A DNA stretch of 64,000 nt from Prorocentrum cordatum (GCA_963575745.1 CAUYUJ010014607.1:220001-284000), one strand, 5' to 3'. Positions 23,401 through 33,408 are shown, numbered from the stretch's first letter. Numbers and translations: made by a program. The notes: generated by a model from the sequence alone, not told the origin.

Positions 23401-23876
23401 AAAATGTTCATAAGAAAACTCCTGTTGCAGAGGCATCGTCACAAGCCAACTAACTGCACGGGGGAAAACATCTTGGGACTGGGAGGCACGTGCACATCTG
23501 CTGCTGACACGAACCTGTGCGAAATGCTCATCACCGTATGCAACATAAAATACAACCGTATTCCCGTGCTTGCCTGCTGCCGATTCGACCTGCCTGGTGG
23601 ACTTGTCTGAACGTTGAGCAAAACTGCCAAAATGCTCGCCGTATCACGGCGTCGCATCACTATGATTCTGCACGCCTGACTGAGCAATGTCCAATCGCAT
23701 ATGTTCGAGTGCCCCCACAAGCTGGCTCGATGTAGCGCGACGAGCCTCCTGGTCTTGCTGCCTTCTCGGGCTCCTCTCCGAAGCCTCCCCTCGACCCACC
23801 GCGAGCCGCTTCCCACCTTGACTCCCCCCTGAAGGCCTCCCATTGGGGGCCGGAGAAATGGGGTCGGAAGACCGCG

Positions 23877-23972
23877 CCGTATCGCCAATGAATCGGCGAT
23901 GCGCCTGCGCCGTCGGTGTGGAGAAGCGTGGCCTCCACATCGAGCCGTATCGCCGATGAACCGGTGATGCGG
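23877..23972. repeat. Duplicated CGCCGATGAATCGGCG hairpin
   Basis: CGTATCGCCAATGAATCGGC and CGTATCGCCGATGAACCGGT are two copies about 66 bp apart, each itself an imperfect palindrome. Frames on both strands through 23640-24240 stay open; their sequences (for example HQDKMIRDSGAAGDFSATQ on plus) are not recognised and neither strand is favoured. Confidence 0.5.
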
Positions 23973-25029
23973 CGCGGTTCTCCGACCCCATGTCTGGCGG
24001 CCTGGAGATTGGCACGAACACCAACGCAAAGGTTCGCATCCACCAGGACAAGATGATCCGGGATTCTGGTGCGGCTGGAGATTTCTCGGCCACCCAAGAA
24101 GCCCGAATGTCAACGCCATGGCCCAGAGCAGGGTCACATGTTCCTTTGGTGGAGGCAAGAGCCGATACTGGTGTGGGTGCCAGCCTCTGGACCTCCGACA
24201 TCCGGGAGGCCTGGAGGCCCCCCCCCGCCGGCGCCTGCAGTCAGCCCAGAGAGGAGGCGCCCGCCGCACGAGCATCTCTCGAGCCCCCCCCCCCAGCGCG
24301 GCCCGCGGGGGGGACGGCCCAAGGGCGCCAGATCTCGGCACGAGGAAACAAGAGGGCCTTGGAGAAAAAAGGGTCCTGGAGACGTTCCGCCGATTCGACG
24401 CCTTCCCTCCGCATTCGCATATTACCCGTAACACTCTCCTCTCTCCCCGGACCTCGTCTGGAAAATCTCCATCCCTCTGCGCACTGCCTTTACAGGCGGG
24501 GTTTCGACAATTGCGTTTTCCCGATTTGTCGTTGTAGTCCACCTGTTTTCGGCGTTTGAGAATGATGCTCCCGCTGCAGCCTTGGCGTCAATTTGTTCAG
24601 GTCGGCGCCGTGCCCCCGTCGTTCATGATAGCGCCCTCGCCCCAAGGCGGGCCGCTCGTCTTGTTCCGAGCTATTTAAATCGTTGTCGCACCCCTCACTT
24701 CCCCTTATGCATTTGTTTGTTTTTCTCTGGCGGCTCTCCCCCCACTGCGCCAGTCCATGAACGAGGCAGCGGCGCGTGAGAAAACACGCGCGTCGCGCAA
24801 GGGGTTCCGCAGACGGGCGGGCGGGCACGGCGCCGCGCGCGAGCCGCAGCTTCGCGAGCGGGCGCCCGACCACCGCGCCGCGCACGAGCCCAACCGATTC
24901 GCTCGACGGGTTCCACGGCCGGGCGGCCGAGCGCGGTGCCGCGCGCGAGCCGCAACTCCGCGGACGGGCGCCCGACCGCAGCGTCGCGCGCGAACCCAAT
25001 TCAGCACCTCAGCAAAGACACCGACAAGC
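23973..25029. other. GC-rich intergenic sequence
   Basis: The stretch 24740-25010 repeats GCGCGAGCCGCAGCTTCGCG-like words (GAGCGGGCGCCCGACC, GACGGGCGCCCGACCGC), a degenerate ~115-bp repeat. Frames on both strands are open because of GC bias. No gene is supported. Confidence 0.4.
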
Positions 25030-25039
25030 AGTGTGACGA

Positions 25040-25196
25040 CGGACAGAACAAACAAACGCAAACAAACAAACAAACAAAAACACAGAAACACACAACGCAC
25101 AAAAAAAACACACAAACAACACACACAAACTATAACAAAACAAACAAACAAACAAACAAACAAACAAACAAACAAACAAACAAACAAACAAACAGC

Positions 25197-25227
<31 letters not shown>

Positions 25228-25259
25228 CCAACAACAACAACAACAACAACAACAACACC

Positions 25260-25294
<35 letters not shown>

Positions 25295-25299
25295 CGACG

Positions 25300-25335
<36 letters not shown>

Positions 25336-25395
25336 GCAGCGGCAACAACAACAACAACAACAACAACACAACAAACAACAACAACAACACACAGG
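25040..25395. repeat. CAAA and CAA microsatellite
   Basis: CAAACAAA tetramers (about 25045-25192), then CAA triplets (about 25195-25390) with rare ACC, ACG and CAG. Gln, Asn, Thr or Cys/Val/Leu homopolymer frames are artefacts. Confidence 0.95.
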
Positions 25396-25523
25396 GAAAC
25401 GCACCGCAGTGGACAGCGCACGTCGTCCGCGGGCGGGGCGGGGCCGGGCGAGCCGATCACGCTGCCGCGCCCTGCCGACCAGCCATCACTGGGAGAGCCG
25501 TGGCCCTTACCCCCCCCCCCTGG

Positions 25524-25703
25524 GTTAACGGGCGAAGAACGGTATAAAATAAATTGTTTCGCTGTCGGGGGCGCCTGTCCCTGGGCGGCTGGAAAGTTTA
25601 TACCCCTACGGTGCCACCGTAAGGGTATACCTTTCCAGCCGCCCTGGGACAGGCGCCCCTGACAGCGAAACAGTTTATTTTATACCGTTCTCCGCCCGTT
25701 AAC
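25524..25703. mobile_element. IR-8: 180-bp near-perfect palindrome
   Basis: Both ends are GTTAAC. Arms of nearly 90 bp match with few differences: CGGTATAAAATAAATTGTTT pairs with AAACAGTTTATTTTATACCG, and GGCGCCTGTCCCTGGGCGGC pairs with GCCGCCCTGGGACAGGCGCC. The centre is CGGTGCCACCG. TGG lies on both outer sides. It could be a MITE or a recently formed hairpin insertion; it contains no coding frame. Confidence 0.85.
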
Positions 25704-25840
25704 TGGAACCCATCGCATCGACGATCTCTCGAGAGGGGTGTCGAAATCGATGCGTCCCCCAGGGGGCTAAGCACCACGGCTCCCCCAGTTGTGGCTCTGG
25801 CCTGCCTTGGACACGGGACTCCAACGGGTCGCGCTTCCAA

Positions 25841-25984
25841 ATGAAAGGTCTGCTCGGTTTGCTGCTGCTCTCAGTGCGCTGTGATGAAAATGGCCCGAAT
25901 GTGATCCAGACGGGCGCGCTTGCGAATGAAAAGGTTGCCGTGGCTGGCTGTCCTCAACAGGAGTACTGTGAGGAAGCATCGTGA
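25841..25984 (+). CDS. Candidate small secreted peptide, 47 codons
   Basis: ATG at 25841 opens a 47-codon frame ending TGA at 25982-25984. It begins MKGLLGLLLLSVRC, a short basic-then-hydrophobic signal-peptide-like start, followed by a polar stretch with three cysteines (VAVAGCPQQEYCEEAS). A GTGAGC at 25981, a good 5' splice-site shape, overlaps the stop, so translation could continue into the frame at 25981-26176 after splicing. It lies 137 bp after palindrome IR-8. No family recognised; chance is possible at this length. Confidence 0.3.
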   Translation: MKGLLGLLLLSVRCDENGPNVIQTGALANEKVAVAGCPQQEYCEEAS

Positions 25985-26176
25985 GCGTAACCCTGGCGGG
26001 CCCTTTTGAGGACGAAAAGTTGCCTCACCTGGATTTCAGATCGCACAAGATACTGCAATTCAGTATCCCAGATACACTGGACTTTCTGCTCGGCGTGGTG
26101 CACGGCGCAGACAGCGCCGACAGGTACGGAGGAGAAAACCACGAAAGAGCGCCAGTGGATCACCTTGAAGACACAA
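25981..26176 (+). CDS. Candidate exon leading into poly-C tract
   Basis: The plus frame reads SVTLAGPFEDEKLPHLDF, SHKILQFSIPDTLDFLLG and VHGADSADRY, then runs into a poly-C tract read as proline. Balanced composition and lack of repeats make it look coding, but the complementary strand is also open. It may be the continuation of the small frame at 25841 in another phase. No homologue recognised. Confidence 0.3.
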
Positions 26177-26177
26177 A

Positions 26178-26415
26178 AGGGGGGGTGTGCTCCAGGGAAC
26201 CCCCCCCCCCCCCCCCCCCCCTCCCCCCCTTCAGGGGGGGGGGGGGGGTCCGAGAACCCCCCCCCCCCTCCCCCCTTTAAGGGGGGGGGGGGGTTCGAAC
26301 CCCTCCCCCCCCCCCCTTTGAAAGGGGGGGGGGGGTCGGAACCCCTCCCCCCCCCCCCTTGAAGGGGGGGGGGGGGGGTCGGAACCCCCCCCCCCCCCCC
26401 TCCCCCCCTTTCCGC
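26178..26415 (+). repeat. Poly-G/poly-C cassette, left of telomeric region
   Basis: Alternating runs of G and C (10-30 nt each) with short cores such as GGGTTCGAACCCC and GGGGTCGGAACCCC. Each G-run plus following C-run can form a hairpin. It starts right after the frame at 25981-26176 and ends 25 bp before the first TTTAGGG tract. A counterpart lies at 34463-34670. Homopolymer lengths may be unreliable. Confidence 0.8.
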
Positions 26416-26440
26416 AGGGGTCCGGTGCGAGGCGAGCGAG

Positions 26441-26627
26441 GTTTAGGGTTTAGGGTTAGGGTTAGGGTTTAGGGCTTTAGGGTTTAGGGTTTAGGGTTTA
26501 GGGTTTAGGGTTTAGGGTTTAGGGTTTAGGGTTTAGGGTTTAGGGTTTAGGGTTTAGGGTTTAGGGTTTAGGGTTTAGGGTTTAGGGTTTAGGGTAGGGT
26601 TCAGGGTTTAGGGTTTAGGGTTTAGGG
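26441..26627 (+). repeat. Interstitial telomere tract 1 (TTTAGGG)
   Basis: About 26 copies of TTTAGGG with a few TTAGGG, TTTAGGGC and TTCAGGG variants near both ends. The G-strand runs left to right. It is not terminal, because subtelomeric sequence follows. Confidence 0.95.
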
Positions 26628-27150
26628 TGTCCTCTGTCAGCGCTTGCTGATCATCAATCGTGTAAGACCACCCCCACCCATAAAATGGAGTGGGGGTGGG
26701 GTAGTCGTGTTGTGGTGACATCATGTTGAGCGGAATCATGTTTCGGCTATGGGGCCAGCTCCCCTTTTCACATTCCCACCCCGCGCCCGTTAGGGCGGCG
26801 AACCACCCACGGCTTTCTCTATTAGGGTTTAGGGTTCATTCGGTAATCGAGGTTTTCTTTCTCTTAGGGCTCCACGATTCCAATCGGTTTGGCGATCTTT
26901 CTCATATGTACACCAAATGGTGCTTTGTGTATCGCACGTACACAGATACCCTCTTGAGTTTTAAGATATGCGCAATCCTGGGTTTAGGGTTGACGCTTTA
27001 CGTCGGGGGAAAGGGTTTGGGGTGAAACGCCGCGCGGGCGTTTGATTGTGCGCTTGTGGCGCCGGCTCCGCTCGCTTCGCTCGTTCCGCCGATACCGCCC
27101 CTCTGGAACTACGAAATCCAGCTGGCGCGCCCAGAAGCGTTCTGGGCACT
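26628..27150 (+). repeat. Subtelomeric block STR-A, copy 1
   Basis: Begins TGTCCTCTGTCAGCGCTTGC directly after the telomere tract, and contains the hairpin ACCACCCCCACCC / GGGTGGGGGTGGT-type (26667-26702), an embedded TTAGGGTTTAGGGTT at 26821 and CGCGCGGGCGTTTGATTGTG. The copy at 30615-31110 is similar over about 480 bp with scattered substitutions and few indels. Confidence 0.9.
26723..27025 (+). CDS. ORF in STR-A copy 1, doubtful
   Basis: A 100-codon frame (MLSGIMFRLWGQLPFSHS..., LLGFRVHSVIEVFF, KICAILGLGLTLYVGG) that is matched in phase by the frame at 30710-31099 in STR-A copy 2. Part of it is encoded by embedded TTTAGGG repeats (LGFRVH, LGLGL). Frame retention may only reflect recent duplication of the block. 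No family recognised. Confidence 0.15.
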   Translation: MLSGIMFRLWGQLPFSHSHPAPVRAANHPRLSLLGFRVHSVIEVFFLLGLHDSNRFGDLSHMYTKWCFVYRTYTDTLLSFKICAILGLGLTLYVGGKGLG

Positions 27151-27179
27151 GGGCGGCAGCTGATTCACAATGAAGAAAT

Positions 27180-29090
27180 GCTTTGGAAGGCCTTGGAAGA
27201 GCCCTGGGGAGCGCGGGGTGGGCCCTGGGAGGGCCTTGGGAGGGCCCTGGGGAAGGTTCACGTGCGCCCTGCCTGGGCCCTGGACGGCTGCCAATTCACC
27301 GTGATGTGCGCCTGGGGTGCCCTGGGAGGGCCCTGGGAGGGCCCTGGGAGGGTTCAGGTGCGCCCTGGGCCCTGGGCGGCTGCCAATTCACCGTGATGTG
27401 CGCCTGGGGTGCCTTGGGAGGGCCCTGGGAGGGCTCTGGGAGGGCCCTGGAGAGGGTTCAAGTGCGCCCTGTGCTCTGGGCGGCTGCCAATTCACCGTGA
27501 TGTGCGCCTGGGGTGCCCTGAGAGGGCCCTGGGAGGGCCCTGGGAGGGCCCTGGGGAGGGTTCCTAGGTGGCTCCTGGTGGGCTCCTGGGGAGCTCCCAG
27601 GGCGCTCCTGGCGGGTTCCTGAGGGGGTTCCTGAGCGGTGCCTAATTCACCGTGACGCTGGTCTGGGGGGGCTCCTGGCGAGCTCCTAGACTCCTGGGGG
27701 GCTCCTGGTGGGCTCCTGGGGCGCTCCTAGCGGGTCCCTAAAGAGGTTCCTAGGCGGTGCACAATTCACCGTGACGCTGGTCTGGGGGGGCTCCTGGGGG
27801 GCTCCTAGGGAACTCCTGGGGGGCTCCTGTGGGGCTCCTGGGGCGCTCCTAGCGGGTCCCTAAAGAGGTTCCTGGGCGGTGCCCAATTCACCGTGACGCT
27901 GGTCTGGGGGTGCTCTTGGGGGGCTCCTAGGGGGCTCCTGGGGGGCTCGTGGGGAGCTCCCAGGGCGCTCCTGGCGGGTTCCTGGGAGGGCTCCTGGAGG
28001 GCCTCGGGCGGGAGCTAATTCACCATGGCGCGCGCCCTGGGGGGGCCGTGGGGGGCTCCTGGTGGGCTCCTGGGGGGCTCCCAAGCTTTCGCAGGCGCTC
28101 CCAGGCGCTCCCAAGCGCTCGCAGGCGCTCCCAAGCGCTGCCCAGCGCTGCGCCCTGGGTGAGCCCGGGAGTTCCCGGGGGGCTCCTGGGTGGCCAATTC
28201 ACCGTGCGCCTGGTCTGGGGCACCCCTCGCGCGCCCGAATCGCGAGGGACGTCCCCGGGGCGCCCAGGAGCGCCCTGGGGCCTTGGGCGGTGGCAAATTC
28301 ACCGTGCGCCTGGTCGGACCCCCCGGGCGGTGGCTAATTCACCGTGCGCCTGGTCTGGGGGCCCCCTGGCGCGCCCGAGTCGCGAGGGACGTTCCCGGAG
28401 CGCCCAGGAGCGCCCTGGCGCCTGGTCTGGGGGCCCCCTGGCGCGCCCGAGCCGCGAGGGACGTCCCCGGGGCGCCCAGGAGCGCCCTGGGGCCTTGGGC
28501 GGTGGCAAATTCACCGTGCGCCTGGTCGGACCCCCCGGGCGGTGGCTAATTCACCATGCGCCTGGTCTGGGGGGCCCCTGGCTCGCCCGAGTCGCGAGGG
28601 ACGTCCCCGGGGCGCCCAGGAGCGCCCTGGCGCCTGGTCTGGGCCCCCCCTGGCGCGCCCGAATCGCGAGGGACGTCCCCGGGGCGCCCAGGAGCGCCCT
28701 GGGGCCTTGGGCGGTGGCAAATTCACCGTGCGCCTGGTCGGACCCCCCGGGCGGTGGCTAATTCACCGTGCGCCTGGTCTGGGGGCCCCCTGGCGCGCCC
28801 GAATCGCGAGGGACGTTCCCGGGGCGCCCAGGAGCGCCCTGGGGCCTTGGGCGGTGGCAAATTCACCGTGCGCCTGGTCGGACCCCCCGGGCGGTGGCTA
28901 ATTCACCGCGCGCCTGGTCTGGAGGACCCTTGGGGCGCCCGAATCGCCAGGAGACGTCCTTGGGGCGTCCAGGAGCGCCCTGGGGCCTTGGGCGGTGGCC
29001 AATTCACCGTGCGCCTGGTCTGGGGGTCCCCTGGGCCTGGGCGGCTGCCAATTCACCGTGCGCCTGGTCGGGCCCGCCCAGGATTCCCCG
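27180..29090 (+). repeat. GC-rich minisatellite array 1 with AATTCACCGTG
   Basis: Repeats of GGAGGGCCCTGG, then GGGGGGCTCCTGG, then CGCCCAGGAGCGCCCTGG, in units of about 90-130 bp. Most units are separated by AATTCACCGTG (for example 27293, 27385, 27489, 27644, 27763, 27885, 28196, 28296, 28336). Between about 28290 and 28900 a 212-bp higher-order unit repeats. Long frames of Gly/Pro/Ala/Arg type are artefacts. Confidence 0.9.
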
Positions 29091-29492
29091 CTGGGGCCCG
29101 CTTTGCCAGGAAACGTCTTTTGCCAGCCAGCCGATCGGGGGGTCCACCCTGTAAAACTTTAAGATACGAGGTCGAAAAAAAAAATGCTAGTGGGGATTCG
29201 TGACCGTTTACCGTTTTTATGTTGGCGCCGCCGCAGGGCCCCGAGCAGGCGCACGGTGAATTAGTCTGTAGTTTTGGGGTTATAAGTCTCTTTGACGATC
29301 GCCCAGGCGGGCACCGGATAATCGCTTGCGCGTAAGCCGCATCATTGATAATGAGATAAGGCCCTCGCGGGCCATGCCTGACGGCAACCGAGACTCACCT
29401 GGGCAGACCTGTGATTCACGTACGGCCGTGAGGTAGTCTGACTGCGAGGTGCCAGTTAGGGCGCTTGCCGCCTAAATGGGTGGGTGGATACG
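29091..29492 (+). repeat. Subtelomeric block STR-B, copy 1
   Basis: Starts near CCAGGAAACGTCTTTTGCCA, contains an A-run (about 29174), an inverted CACGGTGAATT (29251), GGTTATAAGTCTCTTTGACG, CGCTTGCGCGTAAGCCGC, and ends CCTAAATGGGTGGGTGGATA. Unlike copies 2 and 3 it is followed by more minisatellite, not by telomere repeat. Confidence 0.9.
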
Positions 29493-29694
29493 GCTCCAGA
29501 AGCACTCCGAGGCGCTCCCACGCGCTCCCAGGCACTCCCAGGCGATCCCAGGCGCCTTCAAGCGCTCCCAGGCGCTCCCAGGCGCTCCCAAGCCCTACCC
29601 AGCGCTCACCCCGGGCTGAGCGGGTAGGGGTGTCACGAGCGGGCCGCCTGGCCTGGCCTGGCGCTCCCAGGCGGTCCCAGGCGGTCCCAGGCGT

Positions 29695-29726
<32 letters not shown>

Positions 29727-30054
29727 CAGAGCGCCCCTGGCGCGCTCAGGAGCGCCCTGGGCCCTGGGCGGCTGCTAATTCACCGTGGCGTGCGCCTGGG
29801 GTGCCCTGGGGAAGCCCTGGGAGGGCCCCGGGAGGGCCCTGGGAGGGCCCCGGGAGGGCCCCGGGCGGCTGCTAATTCACCGTGGCGTGCGCCTGGGATG
29901 CCCTGGGAGGGCCCTGGGAGGGCCCTGGGAAGGCGATCTGAGCCTTGGAATCGCCACGGAGCGTCCCTGGCGCGCCCAGGAGCGCCCTGGGCCTTGGGCG
30001 GCTGCTAATTCACCGTGGCGTGCGCTTGGGGTGCCCTGGGAAAACTTTGGGAGG
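29493..30054 (+). repeat. GC-rich minisatellite array 2
   Basis: GGCGCTCCCA units (to about 29730), then GGGAGGGCCCTGG units with AATTCACCGTG at 29777, 29874 and 30007. Confidence 0.9.
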
Positions 30055-30473
30055 GCCCGAATCGTGAGGAAACGTCTTTTGCCAGCGAGCCGACCAGGGG
30101 GGTAAAGTTTGGAAAACTCTAGGATTCGAGGTAGAAAAAAAAATTGCCAGTGGCAATCCGTGTCTTTTAGCGATTTTACGTTGACGCTCCAGGGGGGCAG
30201 GGCGCACGCCACGGTGAATAGGCTTGTAGTTTTGGGGTTATAAGTCTCTTTGACGATCGCCCAGGCGGGCACAGGATAATCGCTTGCGCGTAAGCCGCAT
30301 CATTGATAATGAGATAAGGCCCTCGCGGGCCCTGCCTGACGGCAACCGAGACGCAACCTGGACAGGGCCTGTCATTCACGTTCGGCCGGGAGGTAGTCTG
30401 ACTGCGAGGTGCCAGTTAGGGCGCTTGCCGCCTAAATGGGTGGGTGGATACGGGCCAAGCGGCCCTGGGCGAG
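30055..30473 (+). repeat. Subtelomeric block STR-B, copy 2
   Basis: Same order of landmarks as copy 1 (AGGAAACGTCTTTTGCCAG, A-run near 30133, CACGGTGAAT near 30211, GGTTATAAGTCTCTTTGACG). It ends CGGCCCTGGGCGAG, joined directly to TTTAGGG. A 64-codon frame at 30284-30478 is shared with copy 3, but absence in copy 1 argues against a gene. Confidence 0.9.
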
Positions 30474-30614
30474 TTTAGGGTTTAGGGTTTAGGGTTTAGG
30501 GTTTAGGGTTTAGGGTTTAGGGTTTAGGGTTTAGGGTTTAGGGTTTTAGGGTTTAGGGTTTAGGGTTTAGGGTTTAGGGTTTAGGGTTTAGGGTTTAGGG
30601 TTTAGGGTTTAGGG
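30474..30614 (+). repeat. Interstitial telomere tract 2 (TTTAGGG)
   Basis: About 20 TTTAGGG units with one TTTTAGGG variant. It lies between STR-B copy 2 and STR-A copy 2, in the same orientation as tract 1. Confidence 0.95.
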
Positions 30615-31110
30615 TGTCCTCTGTCAGCGCTTGCTGATCATCAATCGTGTAAGACCACCCCCACCCATAAAATGGAGTGGGGGTGGGGTAGTCGTGTTGA
30701 GGTGATATCATGTTGAGCGGAATCATGTTTCGGCTACGGGGCCAGCTCCCCTCTTCACACTCCCACCCCGCGCCTGTTAGGGCGGCGAACCACCCACGGC
30801 TTTCTCTATTAGGGTTTAGGGTTCATTCGGTAATCGGGGTTCTCTTTCTCTTAGGGCTCCACGATTCCAATCGGTTCGGCGATCTTGCTCATGGGTTCGA
30901 CATACAATGCTTTGTGTATCACACGTACACAGATACCCTCCTAGGTCTTAAGATATGCGCAATCCTGGGTTTAGGGTTGACGCTTTGCGTCGGGGGAAGA
31001 AGTTTGGGGTGGAACGCCGCGCGGGCGTTTGATTGTGCGCTTGTGGCGCCGGCTCCGCTCGCTTCGCTCGCTCCGCCGATATCGCTCCTCTTGAACTAGG
31101 AAATCCAGCC
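30615..31110 (+). repeat. Subtelomeric block STR-A, copy 2
   Basis: Second copy of the block at 26628, again starting right after a telomere tract. It keeps the ACCACCCCCACCC hairpin at about 30654-30694 and the embedded telomere words at 30811 and 30965. Confidence 0.9.
30710..31099 (+). CDS. ORF in STR-A copy 2, doubtful
   Basis: A 129-codon counterpart of 26723-27025, collinear for its first ~100 codons and then extended (LVAPAPLASLAPPISLLLN). Substitutions have not produced stops. The hydrophobic composition could suggest membrane segments, but it is partly encoded by telomere repeat and I do not consider it established. Confidence 0.15.
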   Translation: MLSGIMFRLRGQLPSSHSHPAPVRAANHPRLSLLGFRVHSVIGVLFLLGLHDSNRFGDLAHGFDIQCFVYHTYTDTLLGLKICAILGLGLTLCVGGRSLGWNAARAFDCALVAPAPLASLAPPISLLLN

Positions 31111-32999
31111 GGCGCGCCCAGGAGCGCCCTGGGCCCTGGGAGCTCTGGAATCGCCACGGAGCGTTCCTGGCGCGCCCAGGGGCGCCCTGGGCCTTGGGCG
31201 GCTGCCAATTCACCGTGGCCTGCGCCTGGAGTGCCCTGGGAGGGCACTGGGAGGGCCTTGTGAAGGCCTTGGGAGCTTTGGAATCGTCCCAGGGCGTCCC
31301 TGGCGCGCCCAGGGGCGCCCTGGGCCCTGGGCGGTGGCTAATTCACAATGGCGTGCGCCTGGGGTGCCAGGGTTCTGAGAGGGCCCTGGGAGGGCCCTGG
31401 GAAGGCCCTGGGCGGCTGCCAAATCACCGTGACGTGTGCCTGGGGTGCTCTGGGAGGGCCCGAGTGCCTTCCTGGGCGCTCCCGCAGGGACCTCCCGAGT
31501 GCCTTCCCCGGCGCTCCCGCAAGCACCTCCCGAGTGCCTTCCCGCGCGCTCCCGCAGGGATCTCCCGAGCGCCTTCCCGGGCGCTTCCCATGGCGCGCGC
31601 CCTGGGGAGGCCCTGGGTGGCTCCTGGGGGGCTCCTGGTGGGCTCCTGGGGAGCTCCTGGGAGGGCTCCTGGAAGGCTTCGGGCAAGAGCTAATTCACCG
31701 TGGCGCGCGCCCTGGGGGGGGCCCTGGGAAGCTCCTGGGGGGCTCCTGGGAGCTCCTGGGGGGGCTCCTGGAGGGCCTCGGGCGGGAGCTGATTCACCGT
31801 GGCGCGCGCCCGGGGGGGTGCCCTGGGGGGCTCCTGAGGGGGCTCCTGGGGGGCCTGGGGAGCTCCTGGGGGGGGTCCTGGAGGGCCTCGGGCGGGAGCT
31901 AATTCACCGTGGCGCGCGCCCTGCCTGGGGGGGGGGCCTGGGGGGCTGCTCCTGGTGGGCTCCTGGCGGAGCTTCTGGGGGGGCTCCTGGAGGGCCTCGA
32001 GCGGGAGCTAATTCACCGTGGCGCGCGCCCTGGGGGGGGCCCTGGGGGGCTCCTGGGGTGCTCCTGGGGGGCTCCTGGGGAGCTCCTGGGAGAGCTCCTG
32101 GAGGGCCTCCTGGGGGGTTCCTGGGGAGCTCCTGGGGGCTCCTGGCGGGTTCCTGGAGTGCTCCTGGGAAGCTCCGGGAGCGCTCCTGGGGTGCCCCTGG
32201 GCGCTCCTGGCGGGCTCCTGGGGTGGAGTTCCTGGTGGGCTCCTGGGGAGCTCTTGAGGGGGGCTCCTGGAGGGCTTCGGGCGGGAGCCAATTCACCGTG
32301 GCGCGCTCCCTGGGAGGGCCCTGAGGGGCTCCTGGGGGGCTCCCGGGGGGCTCCCGGGGAGCTCCTGGGAGGGCTCCTGGAGGGTCTCGGGCGGGAGCTA
32401 ATTCACCGTGGCGCGCGCCCTGGGGGTGCCCTGGGGGGCTCCTGGGGGGCTCCTGGGGGGCTCCTGGGGAAGCTCCTGGGGTGCTCCCCCAGCGGCCAAT
32501 TCACCGTGGGCCTGGTCGAGGGGGGCGCGCCCCGGCGGGCTGGTCCGGGAGGGGGCGCCCGGAAGGCAATTCACCGTGGGCCTGGTCTGGAGCGGGCTCC
32601 CCCAGCGGCCAATTCACCGTGGGCCTGGTCTGGGGGGTGGGAGCGCCCCAGCGAGAAGTCACCGTGGGCCTGGTCCGGGGGGGGGGCGCCCCGGAGAGCA
32701 ATTCACCGTGGGCCTGGTCTGGGGCGGGCTCCCCCAGCGGCCAATTCACCGTGGGCCTGGTCTGGGGGGTGGCGGCGCCCCGGCGGGGAAGTCACCGTGG
32801 GCCTGGTCCGGGGGGGGGCGCCCCGGCGGCCAATTCACCGTGGGCCTGGTCTGGGGGGGCCCGAACGCTCCTGGAGGGCGCCGAATCGCCAGGGAGCGTC
32901 CTGGAGCGGCCCAGGAGCGCCCTGGGGCCCTGGGCGGCGGCCAATTCACCGTGGGCCTGGTCTGGGGGGCCTTGGGCACCCCCCCGCGCGGGGCCGAGT
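31111..32999 (+). repeat. GC-rich minisatellite array 3 with AATTCACCGTG
   Basis: GGAGGGCCCTGG units, then GGGGGCTCCTGGGG units, then GTGGGCCTGGTC units. AATTCACCGTG occurs at about 31206, 31691, 31793, 31902, 32010, 32289, 32400, 32498, 32570, 32610, 32700, 32742, 32831 and 32942; variants such as AAGTCACCGTG also occur. Gly/Trp/Pro-rich frames of up to 393 codons are artefacts. Confidence 0.9.
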
Positions 33000-33408
33000 C
33001 GCTAGGAAACGTCTTTTGCCAGCCAGGGGGGGGCCGGGGACATGGGAAAACTTTAGGATACGAGGTCGGAAAAAAAATTGCCAGTGGTAAATCAAGCTCG
33101 CTTGCAGATTTTACGTCGGCGCCCCCGCAGGGCCCGACCAGGCCCACGGTGAATTCGGTTGATGTTTTGGGGTTATAAGTCTCTTTGACGATCGCCCAGG
33201 CGGGCACAGGATAATCGCTTGCGCGTAAGCCGCATCATTGATAATGAGATAAGGCCCTCGCGGGCCATGCCTGACGGCAACCGAGACTCAACCTGGACAG
33301 GGCCTGTCATTCACGTTCGGCCGGGAGGTAGTCTGACTGCGAGGTGCCAGTTAGGGCGCTTGCCGCCTAAATGGGTGGGTGGATACGGGCCAAGCGGCCC
33401 TGGGCGAG
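33000..33408 (+). repeat. Subtelomeric block STR-B, copy 3
   Basis: Starts CTAGGAAACGTCTTTTGCCA, with an A-run at about 33070, CACGGTGAATTC at 33142 and the same end CGGCCCTGGGCGAG joined to TTTAGGG. From GGTTATAAGTCTC to the end it is almost identical to copy 2, while the first ~150 bp are more diverged. Confidence 0.9.

Noticed and set aside
23640-24240. Pair of overlapping frames on opposite strands, each looking protein-like
   Set aside because: Neither strand has a recognisable domain, start or splice site, and the interval includes a duplicated palindrome; direction cannot be decided.
27180-33180. Gly/Pro/Ala/Arg-rich frames of 100-390 codons, collagen-like at first sight
   Set aside because: Encoded by GC-rich minisatellites with the AATTCACCGTG word; the repeat is not in multiples of three and frames rotate.
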